NCBI GenBank assembly: GCA_016714985.1
Contig: JADKBS010000012.1
Location: forward strand, 186,001 to 250,000
Direction of reading: 5' to 3'
Length of the DNA stretch: 64,000 nucleotides
Origin: Saprospiraceae bacterium
Lineage (GTDB): Bacteria > Bacteroidota > Bacteroidia > Chitinophagales > Saprospiraceae
Shown: positions 48,436 to 57,312 of the stretch, piece by piece
Layout: each line of letters starts with the position of its first letter
Numbering within the stretch: the first letter of the stretch is position 1
The notes under the pieces: model-generated
The model's input: only the letters and a program-made list of their open reading frames with translations
The model's database searches: none
Told to the model about the DNA's origin: nothing
Program-made: the position numbers and the translations under genes

Positions 48436-49201
48436 CTTTGGCTGTGTTTAAAAAGGTGGAAGATGCGGCGGTGCGTTGGGTTAAAAACGCTTGATAAACC
48501 CTGCGCATTTCGTCGGGCGTGCCATGCCCATTGAGCCAATCATCGGGGATGCTGGCGAGTATGGTAGCGATTAATTCAGGCGTAATTATTTTGGTCAAAA
48601 CGGCATTGGCTTCGTCCAATTTACTGGCTTGCGACAGCAGCACATGCGTCTTTATATTGGCGAAGGCCGACTGCGATTGTTGCTCCCAATTGTCCCAAGA
48701 ATGGTGGAAATAAAGGCAAGCCCCGTAGTCTATCATCCAAAGCTCCCGGTTCCAGGTGAGCATGTTGGTGTTCTTGACCGTGCGGTCAACATTGGTGAGC
48801 AGCGCATCCAACCAGACGATTTTGGAGGCCGTCAGCGGCGCTACTTGGTTCACCACAGGATCGTAGCTGATGGCGCCGGAGAGGTAATGGACGCCAAGGT
48901 TCGTGCCCGTGCTGAACTTGAGCAGGTCTTGGATTTCCTCGTCCGGCTCGGTGCGGCCAAACGATTCGTCGAGGTCAGCCAGCACCAGTTCCGGCACTTT
49001 CAGGCCAGCCGCACGGGCCAGTTCTGCCCCAATCAAATCGGCGATAAGCGCCTTCGTTCCTTGCCCCGCCCCCCTAAACTTTGCCACGTACAGGAAATCA
49101 TCGTCCGCCTCGACGATTGCAGGCAGCGAACCACCTTCCCGCAGGGGCGTCACGTAGCGGATGATGTTTACTTTGCGAATGTCGGGCGGCTGATAAGGCA
49201 T
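48413..49201 (-). CDS. HipA-like kinase-domain protein
   Basis: 262 aa. The N-terminal part (KVNIIRYVTPLREGGSLPAIVEADDDFLYVAKFRGAGQG) resembles a nucleotide-binding lobe with Lys in VAKFRG. The catalytic-loop-like VDRTVKNTNM near 155 and metal-site-like WMIDYGACLYF near 172 fit the HipA-like small-kinase fold. It pairs with DUF3037 and overlaps it. A toxin/antitoxin role is often proposed for HipA kinases, but the pairing partner here is not a HipB-type antitoxin, so I do not assert one. Start 49201 lies on the family start MPYQPPDIRKVN. Confidence 0.8.
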   Translation of the reverse strand: MPYQPPDIRKVNIIRYVTPLREGGSLPAIVEADDDFLYVAKFRGAGQGTKALIADLIGAELARAAGLKVPELVLADLDESFGRTEPDEEIQDLLKFSTGTNLGVHYLSGAISYDPVVNQVAPLTASKIVWLDALLTNVDRTVKNTNMLTWNRELWMIDYGACLYFHHSWDNWEQQSQSAFANIKTHVLLSQASKLDEANAVLTKIITPELIATILASIPDDWLNGHGTPDEMRRVYQAFLTQRTAASSTFLNTAKDARKGTV

Positions 49202-49340
49202 TGGATGAATTTGTGAGGGCGAAGGTAGGGAATGGGCGCAAGTCAACAGCCAGAAACCATTTTTTAGGTGGGTACTGCTTACTAAACATTGAACATTCCT
49301 AAAAAAAAACTTTCAGATTTCGGGGTAAAATACAACCATC

Positions 49341-49348
49341 TAAGTTTG
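49341..49348 (+). promoter_or_regulatory. Candidate -7 element (TAAGTTTG)
   Basis: Exact TAnnTTTG match about 70 bp ahead of the disordered small-protein gene; no clear -33 box. Confidence 0.35.
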
Positions 49349-49419
49349 AACATCCAAGCGGTGAGGCACGTTTCCCAATTGATTTGAACCGTATTCCTTA
49401 ACCGAAAAAATAAAACACC

Positions 49420-49827
49420 ATGTCAGACAACAGAAATCGCACAACGCCGACCAATCCATTGCCAGACGAGGATAAAAACCGCAACAATCCGCTGAATCCA
49501 TCAGAAGGCACCAAGCCTAATTTTACCGACGAAGAAAAAAAGGGCCAATCAACTTCGTCAGTGAACCCATTGCCGGATACCGACCCCTATCGCCGACTGC
49601 CCGGCGACCAGCAATCGGGCATAGACCCAGGCTACACAAAGGGCGAAAAGAACCCCGATTCACTTGACCCCTTGCCCGATACCGACCCATACCGTCGCCG
49701 GACAAGCACTGAGCCTGAATTCACGGACGAGGATGTGGCCGATGATGGTGGAGAAATTGACCCAACTAATCCCTTGCCTGATGAAAAACTCAATATCCCA
49801 GGGGGACCGACCAATCCACCGTATTAA
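49420..49827 (+). CDS. Disordered repetitive hydrophilic protein
   Basis: 135 aa, no signal peptide, almost no hydrophobic residues. It is made of repeated NPLPD(E/T)D(K/P)-type units: NPLPDEDKNRNN, NPLPDTDPYRR, DPLPDTDPYRR, NPLPDEKLN. Such composition suggests an intrinsically disordered protein, possibly stress-protective or scaffold-like. No homologue is recognised. Reading frame, start and stop are otherwise clean. Confidence 0.6.
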   Translation: MSDNRNRTTPTNPLPDEDKNRNNPLNPSEGTKPNFTDEEKKGQSTSSVNPLPDTDPYRRLPGDQQSGIDPGYTKGEKNPDSLDPLPDTDPYRRRTSTEPEFTDEDVADDGGEIDPTNPLPDEKLNIPGGPTNPPY

Positions 49828-50120
49828 ATAGCGAGTGGTTTTATTCTGCATAAAAGATTATAGATTATTACAGGGGTTAAGCGCATATTTAGAATTTGGT
49901 GCCTGAGGGAAAAACGGCTTCCTGTCAATAGATGTTGAGCCTTTTTGATCAGGCGACTAAATCTCAAATATGCGCTTTACGCTACTGCAGTGTCGCAATA
50001 CATTTCTTACTGTATTGCCCTTTTTATTTGGGATTACTCAAGAAGTTAGTGTTTTTCAGGGAAATGGTGTGGAGTCATTTTGAAAGTTTTGCACCAACGA
50101 AGTATAAAAGACCACCGCAT

Positions 50121-50220
50121 CTATTACGGAGCCACCGTAACCGCTACGAAGTTGTCGCATCTTCTACGGCGCTGCCGTAACCGCTACGGAGTTGCCGTAA
50201 ACGCTACGGATTTGCCCTAA
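50121..50220 (+). repeat. Five 20-bp tandem palindromic repeats
   Basis: Five units in exact 20-bp register, consensus CCGCTACGGAGTTGCCGTAA. Most contain an inverted TACGG / CCGTA core. They sit in a 482-bp gap (49828-50309) with no gene, between two convergent genes. Confidence 0.8.
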
Positions 50221-50309
50221 AATTGACAAAACTGCCTTATGCAAAGAAAGTACCCAGTTGTCTCAAGTTTAGCTCAGCGTAACTTGCGACTGCCTTTTCA
50301 GCATTAAAA

Positions 50310-53264
50310 TTAGCTAAGTTTTTCTTTCAAAAACCGCCCCGTCCAACTCCCCTTCACCTTCACCAACTCCTCCGGCGTCCCCTGGAAAACGAGGTGGCCG
50401 CCATCCTTCCCGCCATCCGGCCCAAGGTCTATCACCCAGTCGGCGGATTTGATGACCTCCATGTTGTGCTCCACCACCAGCACGGAATGGCCGTTCTCCA
50501 CGAGGGCGTTCAGTGCACCCAGCAGGGTACGGATGTCGTGGAAATGCAGGCCCGTGGTCGGTTCGTCGAAGATGAACAGTAGCGGGTTCTTGGCCTCGCC
50601 GCTCACGAGAAAACTCGCCAATTTCACCCGCTGCGCCTCGCCACCGGAGAGGGTGCTGCTGCTCTGTCCGAGCTTCACGTAGCCGAGTCCGACATCGTTC
50701 AAAGGCTTGATTTTAGTGATGATTTCCTTGTTGCCAGCGAAGAATTCGAGCGCCTCTTCCACGTCCATATTCAGTATCTCGAAGATGTTCTTGCCCTTGT
50801 GCTGAACGTCGAGCACCTCGGCCTTGAAGCGCTTGCCCTTGCACTCCTCGCATTCCAAGCGCACGTCGGCGAGGAACTGCATCTCGATGACCTGCTCGCC
50901 TTCGCCCTGACAGGTCTCGCAACGACCACCCTCCACGTTGAAGCTGAAATGCCCCGGTTTGTAGCCCCTGATTTTGCTCAATTGTTGCGCTGCCATCAGG
51001 TTTCGGATGGCGTCGTAAGCCTTCACGTAGGTCACGGGGTTCGAGCGGCTCGACTTCCCGATGGGGCTTTGGTTTACCATTTCCACCTGTGTGATGGCCT
51101 TGAGGTCGCCTGTGAGGGCGCCAAACTGGCCGGGCGATTTTGCCGTAGGCTCCCCAAAATGTGCTTTAAGGGCAGGGTAGAGTATGTCTTTGATGAGCGT
51201 CGTCTTGCCGCTGCCACTGACGCCGCTCACCACGGTCATGGTGTTCAGCGGTATTTTGATGTCAATGTTCTTGAGGTTGTGCTGACGGCAGCCCTTCACT
51301 TCAATCCATTTCACCGATTTGCGCCTGACCTTCGGAACGGGGATGCTCATGCGGCCGCTCATGTACTTGGTCGTAAGGCTCTCGGAAGCGTCCTCGTAAA
51401 TGCGCTCGTAAGGCCCGGCGAAAACTAGTTCCCCACCGTGAATGCCCGCCGCTGGACCGATGTCCACGAGGTAGTCGGCGGCTTTGATGACGTCCTCCTC
51501 GTGTTCCACCACCACGACGGTGTTGCCGAGGTCACGCAGTTCTTTCAGCACTTCCACCAGTCGGCCTGTGTCCCGTGGGTGCAGGCCCACGCTCGGCTCG
51601 TCGAGGATGTACATGGAGGCCGTGAGGTTGCTGCCAAGGGTGCGGGTAAGGTTGATGCGCTGCGTTTCACCACCGCTGAGGGTGTTGGATAAACGATTGA
51701 TGGTCAAATATTTAAGACCCACATCGCACATGAAGCGCAGGCGGTTTTTGATTTCGAGCAAAAGCCTCGCTGCTATCTTCTTTTCATGCTCATTGAGGTC
51801 AATATTTTCAAAAAAATGAAGCAACTCATCCACCGGCATTTCAATCAAATCCCCAATGGCCATCCCCGCCACTTTCACATAGCTGGCTTCTGGCCGAAGC
51901 CTTGCGCCGTGGCAGGTCGTGCAGATGGTGCGGCCCCGGTAGCGGGCGAGCATCACCCGGTTTTGGATTTTGTAGAGGTTGGCTTCCAGTTCCTTGAAGA
52001 AAGCATCAATGCCATAGAAATATTGGTTGCCTGTCCACATCAGGCGCTGCTGCTCCTTGGTCAAGTCCTGCCAAGGCTTGTGAACGGGGAAATCGAATTT
52101 ATGCGCCACCTTCAGGAAGTCGTTCAGCATCTCGCCATACTTCTCGCCCGACCAGCAGGCGATGGCCCCTTCGTAAACGCTTTTGCTCGGCACTGGAATC
52201 ACCTTCTCCTCCGAAATGCCCATGATTCGGCTGAAACCCTCGCAGGTCGGACAAGCGCCGAAGGGGTTGTTGAAGTTGAAAAGCTGCGGCGTTGGGTCGA
52301 GGAACTCCATGCCGTCCAGCTCGAACCTCGTTGAGAAATGTTGAACGGTTGACGGTTGACGGTGGACGGTTGACGGTGCCTCGCCGTCCACCGTAGGCCG
52401 TCCACCGTCCACCGATATAAGGGCTTCGCCTTCGGATTCATAAAGGGCAGTCTGAACGGAGTCGGCGATGCGCTTGCGGTTTTCCTCGTCATTGGGCGTC
52501 ACCACGAAGCGGTCAATCAAGATGCGGATGTCTTCATCGTTGTATTCGTTCAACGTCTTTTTGAGGTCGAACTCGCCCGATTCGAGCACGTCCTGGATAT
52601 TGCGAAGCTCACCCTCCCAGAAGATGCGGTTGTAGCCTTTTTGCATCAGCAAATTAAGCTCCTGCGAAAGGGTGCGGTCTTGGTACTTTACGGGCAGCGG
52701 TATGAAAAGCTGCACCCGTGCGCCTTCCGGCTGTTTTTCGATGAAATCAACGATGTCCGTCACGCTGTGGCGCTTCACCTCCTGCCCGCTGATGGGCGAG
52801 TAGGTGCGCCCGACCCGTGCGAACAGCAGGCGCAGGTAGTCGTAAATTTCGGTGAGGGTGCCTACGGTCGAGCGGGCGTTGCTGGTGCTGGTCTTTTGCT
52901 CGATGGCAATGGCCGGACAGATGCCCTTGATGTAATCCACGTCCGGCTTTTTCATGCGCCCAAGGAACTGCCGGGCGTAGCTGCTCAGGCTCTCCACGTA
53001 GCGGCGTTGTCCTTCGGCAAACAGCGTGTCCATCGTGATGCTGGACTTGCCGCTGCCCGATACGCCCGTCACCACCACAAGCTGGTTCTTCGGGATGTCG
53101 AGGTCAATGTTCTTCAGGTTGTTGGCACGGGCGCCCTTGATGAAGATGGTGTTTCTAACGGTTGACGGTTGACGGTTGACGGTTGACGGATTTTCGATTA
53201 GGTTCCCTTCGGGAATGACAAAATGCGGATTTGGGGGCGTGGCTGTTTCGATGGTGTTGGCCAT
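50310..53264 (-). CDS. uvrA: Excinuclease ABC subunit A
   Basis: DNA-damage-recognition ATPase of nucleotide-excision repair. 984 aa, about 40 longer than typical. Two ABC modules: GVSGSGKSS in the first and GVSGSGKTT in the second, each with signature LSGGE(T/A)QR and Walker B YILDEPSVGLHPRD and FIFDEPTTGLHFHD. Zinc modules: CPTCEGF, CTTCHGARL, and CETCQGEG...CEECKGKRF. Extra length comes from two in-frame heptamer microsatellites: one in the first 35 residues and one near residue 295. The start is uncertain, since the repeat-bearing head may be non-essential. Confidence 0.96.
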   Translation of the reverse strand: MANTIETATPPNPHFVIPEGNLIENPSTVNRQPSTVRNTIFIKGARANNLKNIDLDIPKNQLVVVTGVSGSGKSSITMDTLFAEGQRRYVESLSSYARQFLGRMKKPDVDYIKGICPAIAIEQKTSTSNARSTVGTLTEIYDYLRLLFARVGRTYSPISGQEVKRHSVTDIVDFIEKQPEGARVQLFIPLPVKYQDRTLSQELNLLMQKGYNRIFWEGELRNIQDVLESGEFDLKKTLNEYNDEDIRILIDRFVVTPNDEENRKRIADSVQTALYESEGEALISVDGGRPTVDGEAPSTVHRQPSTVQHFSTRFELDGMEFLDPTPQLFNFNNPFGACPTCEGFSRIMGISEEKVIPVPSKSVYEGAIACWSGEKYGEMLNDFLKVAHKFDFPVHKPWQDLTKEQQRLMWTGNQYFYGIDAFFKELEANLYKIQNRVMLARYRGRTICTTCHGARLRPEASYVKVAGMAIGDLIEMPVDELLHFFENIDLNEHEKKIAARLLLEIKNRLRFMCDVGLKYLTINRLSNTLSGGETQRINLTRTLGSNLTASMYILDEPSVGLHPRDTGRLVEVLKELRDLGNTVVVVEHEEDVIKAADYLVDIGPAAGIHGGELVFAGPYERIYEDASESLTTKYMSGRMSIPVPKVRRKSVKWIEVKGCRQHNLKNIDIKIPLNTMTVVSGVSGSGKTTLIKDILYPALKAHFGEPTAKSPGQFGALTGDLKAITQVEMVNQSPIGKSSRSNPVTYVKAYDAIRNLMAAQQLSKIRGYKPGHFSFNVEGGRCETCQGEGEQVIEMQFLADVRLECEECKGKRFKAEVLDVQHKGKNIFEILNMDVEEALEFFAGNKEIITKIKPLNDVGLGYVKLGQSSSTLSGGEAQRVKLASFLVSGEAKNPLLFIFDEPTTGLHFHDIRTLLGALNALVENGHSVLVVEHNMEVIKSADWVIDLGPDGGKDGGHLVFQGTPEELVKVKGSWTGRFLKEKLS
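52341..52414. repeat. Heptamer microsatellite in uvrA, internal
   Basis: Imperfect array of GGTTGAC/GGTGGAC units with a partly inverted second half (CCGTCCACCG). It encodes the inserted Pro/Ser/Thr/Val-rich segment ahead of FSTRFELDG. Confidence 0.75.
53157..53190. repeat. Heptamer microsatellite in uvrA, N-terminal
   Basis: At least four perfect GGTTGAC units encoding an NPSTVNRQPSTV segment. Confidence 0.8.
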
Positions 53265-53500
53265 TTTTTACGAAGTTTGAAAAATGATGAGTTAAGACGA
53301 GGCAAGGGTAGTTTGGCGGCCTTCAATCCCGAGGTGTCGGGACAATTCCTCCAATCCTTCATGCCTTCAATCCTTTCATCATGCAGTCTGGGCGCTGGGT
53401 AATAACACGAAGGGCAAAGGTAGGTTTACAAAGCAGGAAATGAAAATCGAAAATGGAGGAGCAATTGTAACTTATTTGACCCAAAAGCGGGTGATTAATT

Positions 53501-56500
53501 TTATTCGGAGGATTTTTTGGCCTCCAATACCTGCTTGTAATAATCTCCAAATGCCACCGTATGCTTGATAGAATCCGTGGCAAGGTCGTATTTCATCACC
53601 AATGGATAATTGAATCCATTATCGGCGGCTTGCCTGAGCCATTCCAATGAGGCCTCTTTATTGCCTTTTTGGCCGTTAAGTCGGGCTAGGGTATAGCAAA
53701 TATTAGCCTTTGCTTTGCCTTTGGCAAAGGGCAATTCCTGTTCGTAAAATTGAATGGCACTTACGAGATCACCATGTAGCTGTTGCCATTTGCCCGTGAT
53801 TTCAGGTAATCGTGGTACAGCTTCGGGCTGTATGTCCCATGCCTTGTCCAATTGCGCCTTGGCCTCGTCAAAGTGCCCGGAGCGCAACAACAGGTCGGCC
53901 AGCACCAATCGGTTGGGGAAGTCGAGGCCGCCGTTTTTGCGCAGCGAATCCAATAAAGCGATGGCTTCCTTGTATTTGAAAACCCTAAGATAAGCAGTGA
54001 CCAAGTCGTACTTTACCGCATGGGCTTTGGGAGCTTTTTGTACTGATAGCTCCAAATAGTGGATGGCAATGGGGTTGTCCATTTGCCAATCAGGGAGGCT
54101 TTCGTTGAAGATGGGCCGTTCTGCTTCGTTCAGGTAGTACTGCCCGATGAGCGCAAGGGCATGGCCAATGGCGGAATAATTGCTGTCAAGCTTGTACAGT
54201 TTTTGAAATCCAATTATCCCAGAATAATGGTTGATGATTTTGTACTCAAAATCAGCATAGCGGTACTGCCAATCTGGATTATCAGGATATTTCGTGACCA
54301 TGTCGTTGTAGAAACTGACCAACTCCTGCTTCCCAAAACTGTAATCCGTATTGATAAACTCCCATAGCAGCAACTCCCGCTCGGTGTGTCGGCCTTGCTC
54401 ACGTAGGATCCAATTCAGCGAAAGGTATGATTCAACACGTAGGTCACGCATTTTAGCTTTATTCAAAAAGTCCCTGTAGATGCGCTCCGCAGCTTCCAGC
54501 CTTCCCCATTTTTTGTAAACTTCGCCCAAGTAAACGGGCATGAATTCCACTTCTGGCCGGAGGTCATTAAGCCGACGGAAATAGACCTCTGCCTCATCAA
54601 ACCTGCCCTGCTCCTTACAGATGGTACCGAGGTAATAGAATACTTCCAAATGGTTGGGTTCGAGCTTCATGGCCTTTTTGAAAAAAGGCTCGGCTGTGGC
54701 AAAATCATTTTGTTCAAAATAGGCTTTTCCCGTCATGAAAAACTCCTTCGCCGATTTGGGGTTGCTGTGTACAACCCCGGGGCCGCTTAGGCTTGGGTAC
54801 TTAAATTCGAGTGGAAACATCAAAAGCGGAGTGGCCACCACGATATTGGGTACCAAAGGTGGCACCATGCCTTGCTTGCGCAGTTCCATTTCATAAAACT
54901 GCCATTCTGCCTCTTCGTAGCGGGAGCTTTCAAGTTGCAGGTACGCACGGCGCTCAAACGGTAAATAATGCGGGTCATTCAGTTCCCGTGCCTTGCGGTA
55001 GTGGTTTTCGGCGGTCAGCAGGTCGTGCTTTTTTTCGGCCACCACACCGAGGTTGAGGTGGGCGCCAAAATAGTCGGGTTGCATTGCAACGGCGTTTTCG
55101 CCATGCACCATCGCAGAGTCAAGCTGCTTTTTTGCGATGAAAACGGCACAAAGGTTAGCCTCAGGCAGCGCCCATTTGGGAGCGAGGCTGGCAGCAGTTC
55201 GGAAGTGCAGCAGGGCACTGTCCAGTTGGTCGGTGGCGAGGTAAAGCAGCCCAAGTTCGTTGTGGATGTAGGCCGCCTTGTCGTCCAACGACAGCGCTTT
55301 TTTTTGCTTCGCAAATGCCTCAACAATCCGAGGCTTGGGGGCGTCGGACATCTGCCCAGCCAAGCGTGTGCATACCCCATCGAAATAGTGCAGCTTGACC
55401 TCGCAACTGTGGTGCAGGAGGTGCCCTTCGGGCAACAGCAGCAGTGCCGTTTCCAGCATCCGGGGATACATCAAATATTGCTCAGCCTGGACTTTGTAGT
55501 ACAGCTTGTCGAGACTGCCGGGATCGCCTCGGAGGTAGTTGTTGATGGCTTCCTGTGCCTGGTCGTGCAGCCGGATGGCCAATTGCAGTTGGAATTGCTG
55601 TCGCTGAACGGGGTCTTTGATGGCGGAGGCTGCAATTTCGTAGAGGGCTACTTTCCTGTCAACTTGCCCTATTTCCACCTCAACGGCAGTAATTGTCTTT
55701 TCTATCAAAAAACGAATCGCATCCTCTTTTTTGCCTTCTTCAAATAACTTTATAAAAGTCGGGTCTTTGGTGAATTCCTGATATTTGCTTTCCCTCAGCA
55801 GCGCTGAATTCGGATTTGTTTCCGGAGCAATCCTTTTCATCAAAAAAGAAAAACGCTCCCTATTTAACTGTATCCTGAAATACTCCTGAAAATCCACATC
55901 CTTCACAATTCCCTCCAAATCGGCAGCATTCAACAGTTCCTTTTTTATAGCGGCATTCGCTTGTTCGGTTTGTAGTTGCTTCGCAATTTTTTCGATGAAA
56001 AAATGGTCAATATCCTCTGTTGATTGCGAACCGAGCAACGCAGGGAACGCTGTGTCAATCACAAATTCGTTCAGCTCAAGGCCATCTAAAAATTGATGGA
56101 GCAAATCCGGCAAACTTGGTGCTTCAAAGACCTCAGTAGTTACAATGATAGTGGCTGTGTCTCCCCCTTTTTCCACAACGCCTTTCATGCCCGGTGCGGC
56201 CATTGCTACAACGTCCATGCTGCTGGCCGCCGCCTGCAGTTTATCGTTCACCTCGCCCACTTCGTAGTTCTCGTCGCCCACGAAGACGGGGTTCTGGCGG
56301 CTGCTGAAGCTGGGGTCGCTCAGTACCTGCTGGATCCCCGTTTTTACGAAAGCAGTCAACTCATCCAGGGTGATGATGCCATCGGGGAAGCTGCCAGCGT
56401 CGGCAAGGCCCATCAGGCCATTGACGAGGAAGAAGGAAAAAAGCCCCCGGCCTTGCCCCCAGTTCTCCCCTTCGAGCGATTTTTGGTCGGGCTTGCAGGA

Positions 56501-57121
56501 GAGTATCCGCACCTCGTTTTCGACCTGCTTCTCCAATTGTTCGGCAGTGAGCGAGGGGCCAATATTGGCCAATTTGCCGGAGCGGCAAGCATCAAGGATG
56601 ACCGTGACCCTTGCCTCGTTGCTGATGGAGAGGGTCTTCACGATTTCGTCGAGGTCTTCGACCTTGACGGCGTTGTTGCGGTAGTTGTGGCCCGGCGTGT
56701 CGTGGGCCAATAGGTAGCCCCGTTGCCAGAGGGTCTGCTTCTCCACGTCGCCGTGGCCACTGAAATAGACAATGACCCGGTCGCCTTTTTTGGAAGTAGT
56801 GAGGAGCCAGTTCAGCCCGTCGTCAATGGCGGCAAGGGTGGCCTGGGCGTTGGTGAGCAGCCGGATATTTTCCGAAGAGAGGCCCGCCCCGGCAGCCGAG
56901 TGAAGGTATTCGGCGAATATCTCGGCGTCACGGTGGGCGAACCGCAGGTCAACGATGCCGCTGTCGGCGTACTCCGAAATGCCAACAACAAGGGCACGGG
57001 TGGTGCCCTTGTCGTTGGTGGGCAAAGGATTGGCACCGGTGGTACCCGCATTGCCCCGCCCGGCTTGCGACCATGCATTGCCAAAGGCAAAAAGCAGCAG
57101 GAAAAAAAGACCGTTTTTCAT
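53501..57121 (-). CDS. Secreted caspase-family (C14) peptidase with TPR repeats
   Basis: 1206 aa. A signal peptide (1-19) leads into a caspase/metacaspase domain (about 42-290). Catalytic His123 is in VYFSGHGD and Cys179 in VILDACRSG, both intact. After a variable linker (about 295-520) follow many TPR units (about 600-1150), e.g. DKAAYIHNELGLLYLATDQLDSALLHFRTA and LEVFYYLGTICKEQGRFDEAEVYFRRL. TPRs should bind partner proteins and bring substrates to the protease. A paralogue lies at 61448. The gene is last in the same-strand group with the gluzincin and sigma/anti-sigma genes. Confidence 0.9.
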   Translation of the reverse strand: MKNGLFFLLLFAFGNAWSQAGRGNAGTTGANPLPTNDKGTTRALVVGISEYADSGIVDLRFAHRDAEIFAEYLHSAAGAGLSSENIRLLTNAQATLAAIDDGLNWLLTTSKKGDRVIVYFSGHGDVEKQTLWQRGYLLAHDTPGHNYRNNAVKVEDLDEIVKTLSISNEARVTVILDACRSGKLANIGPSLTAEQLEKQVENEVRILSCKPDQKSLEGENWGQGRGLFSFFLVNGLMGLADAGSFPDGIITLDELTAFVKTGIQQVLSDPSFSSRQNPVFVGDENYEVGEVNDKLQAAASSMDVVAMAAPGMKGVVEKGGDTATIIVTTEVFEAPSLPDLLHQFLDGLELNEFVIDTAFPALLGSQSTEDIDHFFIEKIAKQLQTEQANAAIKKELLNAADLEGIVKDVDFQEYFRIQLNRERFSFLMKRIAPETNPNSALLRESKYQEFTKDPTFIKLFEEGKKEDAIRFLIEKTITAVEVEIGQVDRKVALYEIAASAIKDPVQRQQFQLQLAIRLHDQAQEAINNYLRGDPGSLDKLYYKVQAEQYLMYPRMLETALLLLPEGHLLHHSCEVKLHYFDGVCTRLAGQMSDAPKPRIVEAFAKQKKALSLDDKAAYIHNELGLLYLATDQLDSALLHFRTAASLAPKWALPEANLCAVFIAKKQLDSAMVHGENAVAMQPDYFGAHLNLGVVAEKKHDLLTAENHYRKARELNDPHYLPFERRAYLQLESSRYEEAEWQFYEMELRKQGMVPPLVPNIVVATPLLMFPLEFKYPSLSGPGVVHSNPKSAKEFFMTGKAYFEQNDFATAEPFFKKAMKLEPNHLEVFYYLGTICKEQGRFDEAEVYFRRLNDLRPEVEFMPVYLGEVYKKWGRLEAAERIYRDFLNKAKMRDLRVESYLSLNWILREQGRHTERELLLWEFINTDYSFGKQELVSFYNDMVTKYPDNPDWQYRYADFEYKIINHYSGIIGFQKLYKLDSNYSAIGHALALIGQYYLNEAERPIFNESLPDWQMDNPIAIHYLELSVQKAPKAHAVKYDLVTAYLRVFKYKEAIALLDSLRKNGGLDFPNRLVLADLLLRSGHFDEAKAQLDKAWDIQPEAVPRLPEITGKWQQLHGDLVSAIQFYEQELPFAKGKAKANICYTLARLNGQKGNKEASLEWLRQAADNGFNYPLVMKYDLATDSIKHTVAFGDYYKQVLEAKKSSE

Positions 57122-57147
57122 TGGATAGCAGGCTCATTTGAGGCTAC

Positions 57148-57177
57148 CAAAGTACGACAAGATGTTTATTGACAAAA
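57148..57177 (-). promoter_or_regulatory. Possible promoter ahead of caspase-TPR gene 1
   Basis: TTTTG, 18 bp, then TACTTTG, ending 26 bp before the start. The -7 element has one base fewer than TAnnTTTG, so it is a weak match. Confidence 0.35.
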
Positions 57178-57312
57178 CAAACAGCTTAAATTCGGCTTAG
57201 TGAATTTGAATAAATAAGTTAGACCGATAGGGTTTGCAAATACTTGTAAATCAATGCCTTGCAGATTCGTTCCCGACAAGCCGGGACAGGCTGTTTATCA
57301 TTCATCATTCAC

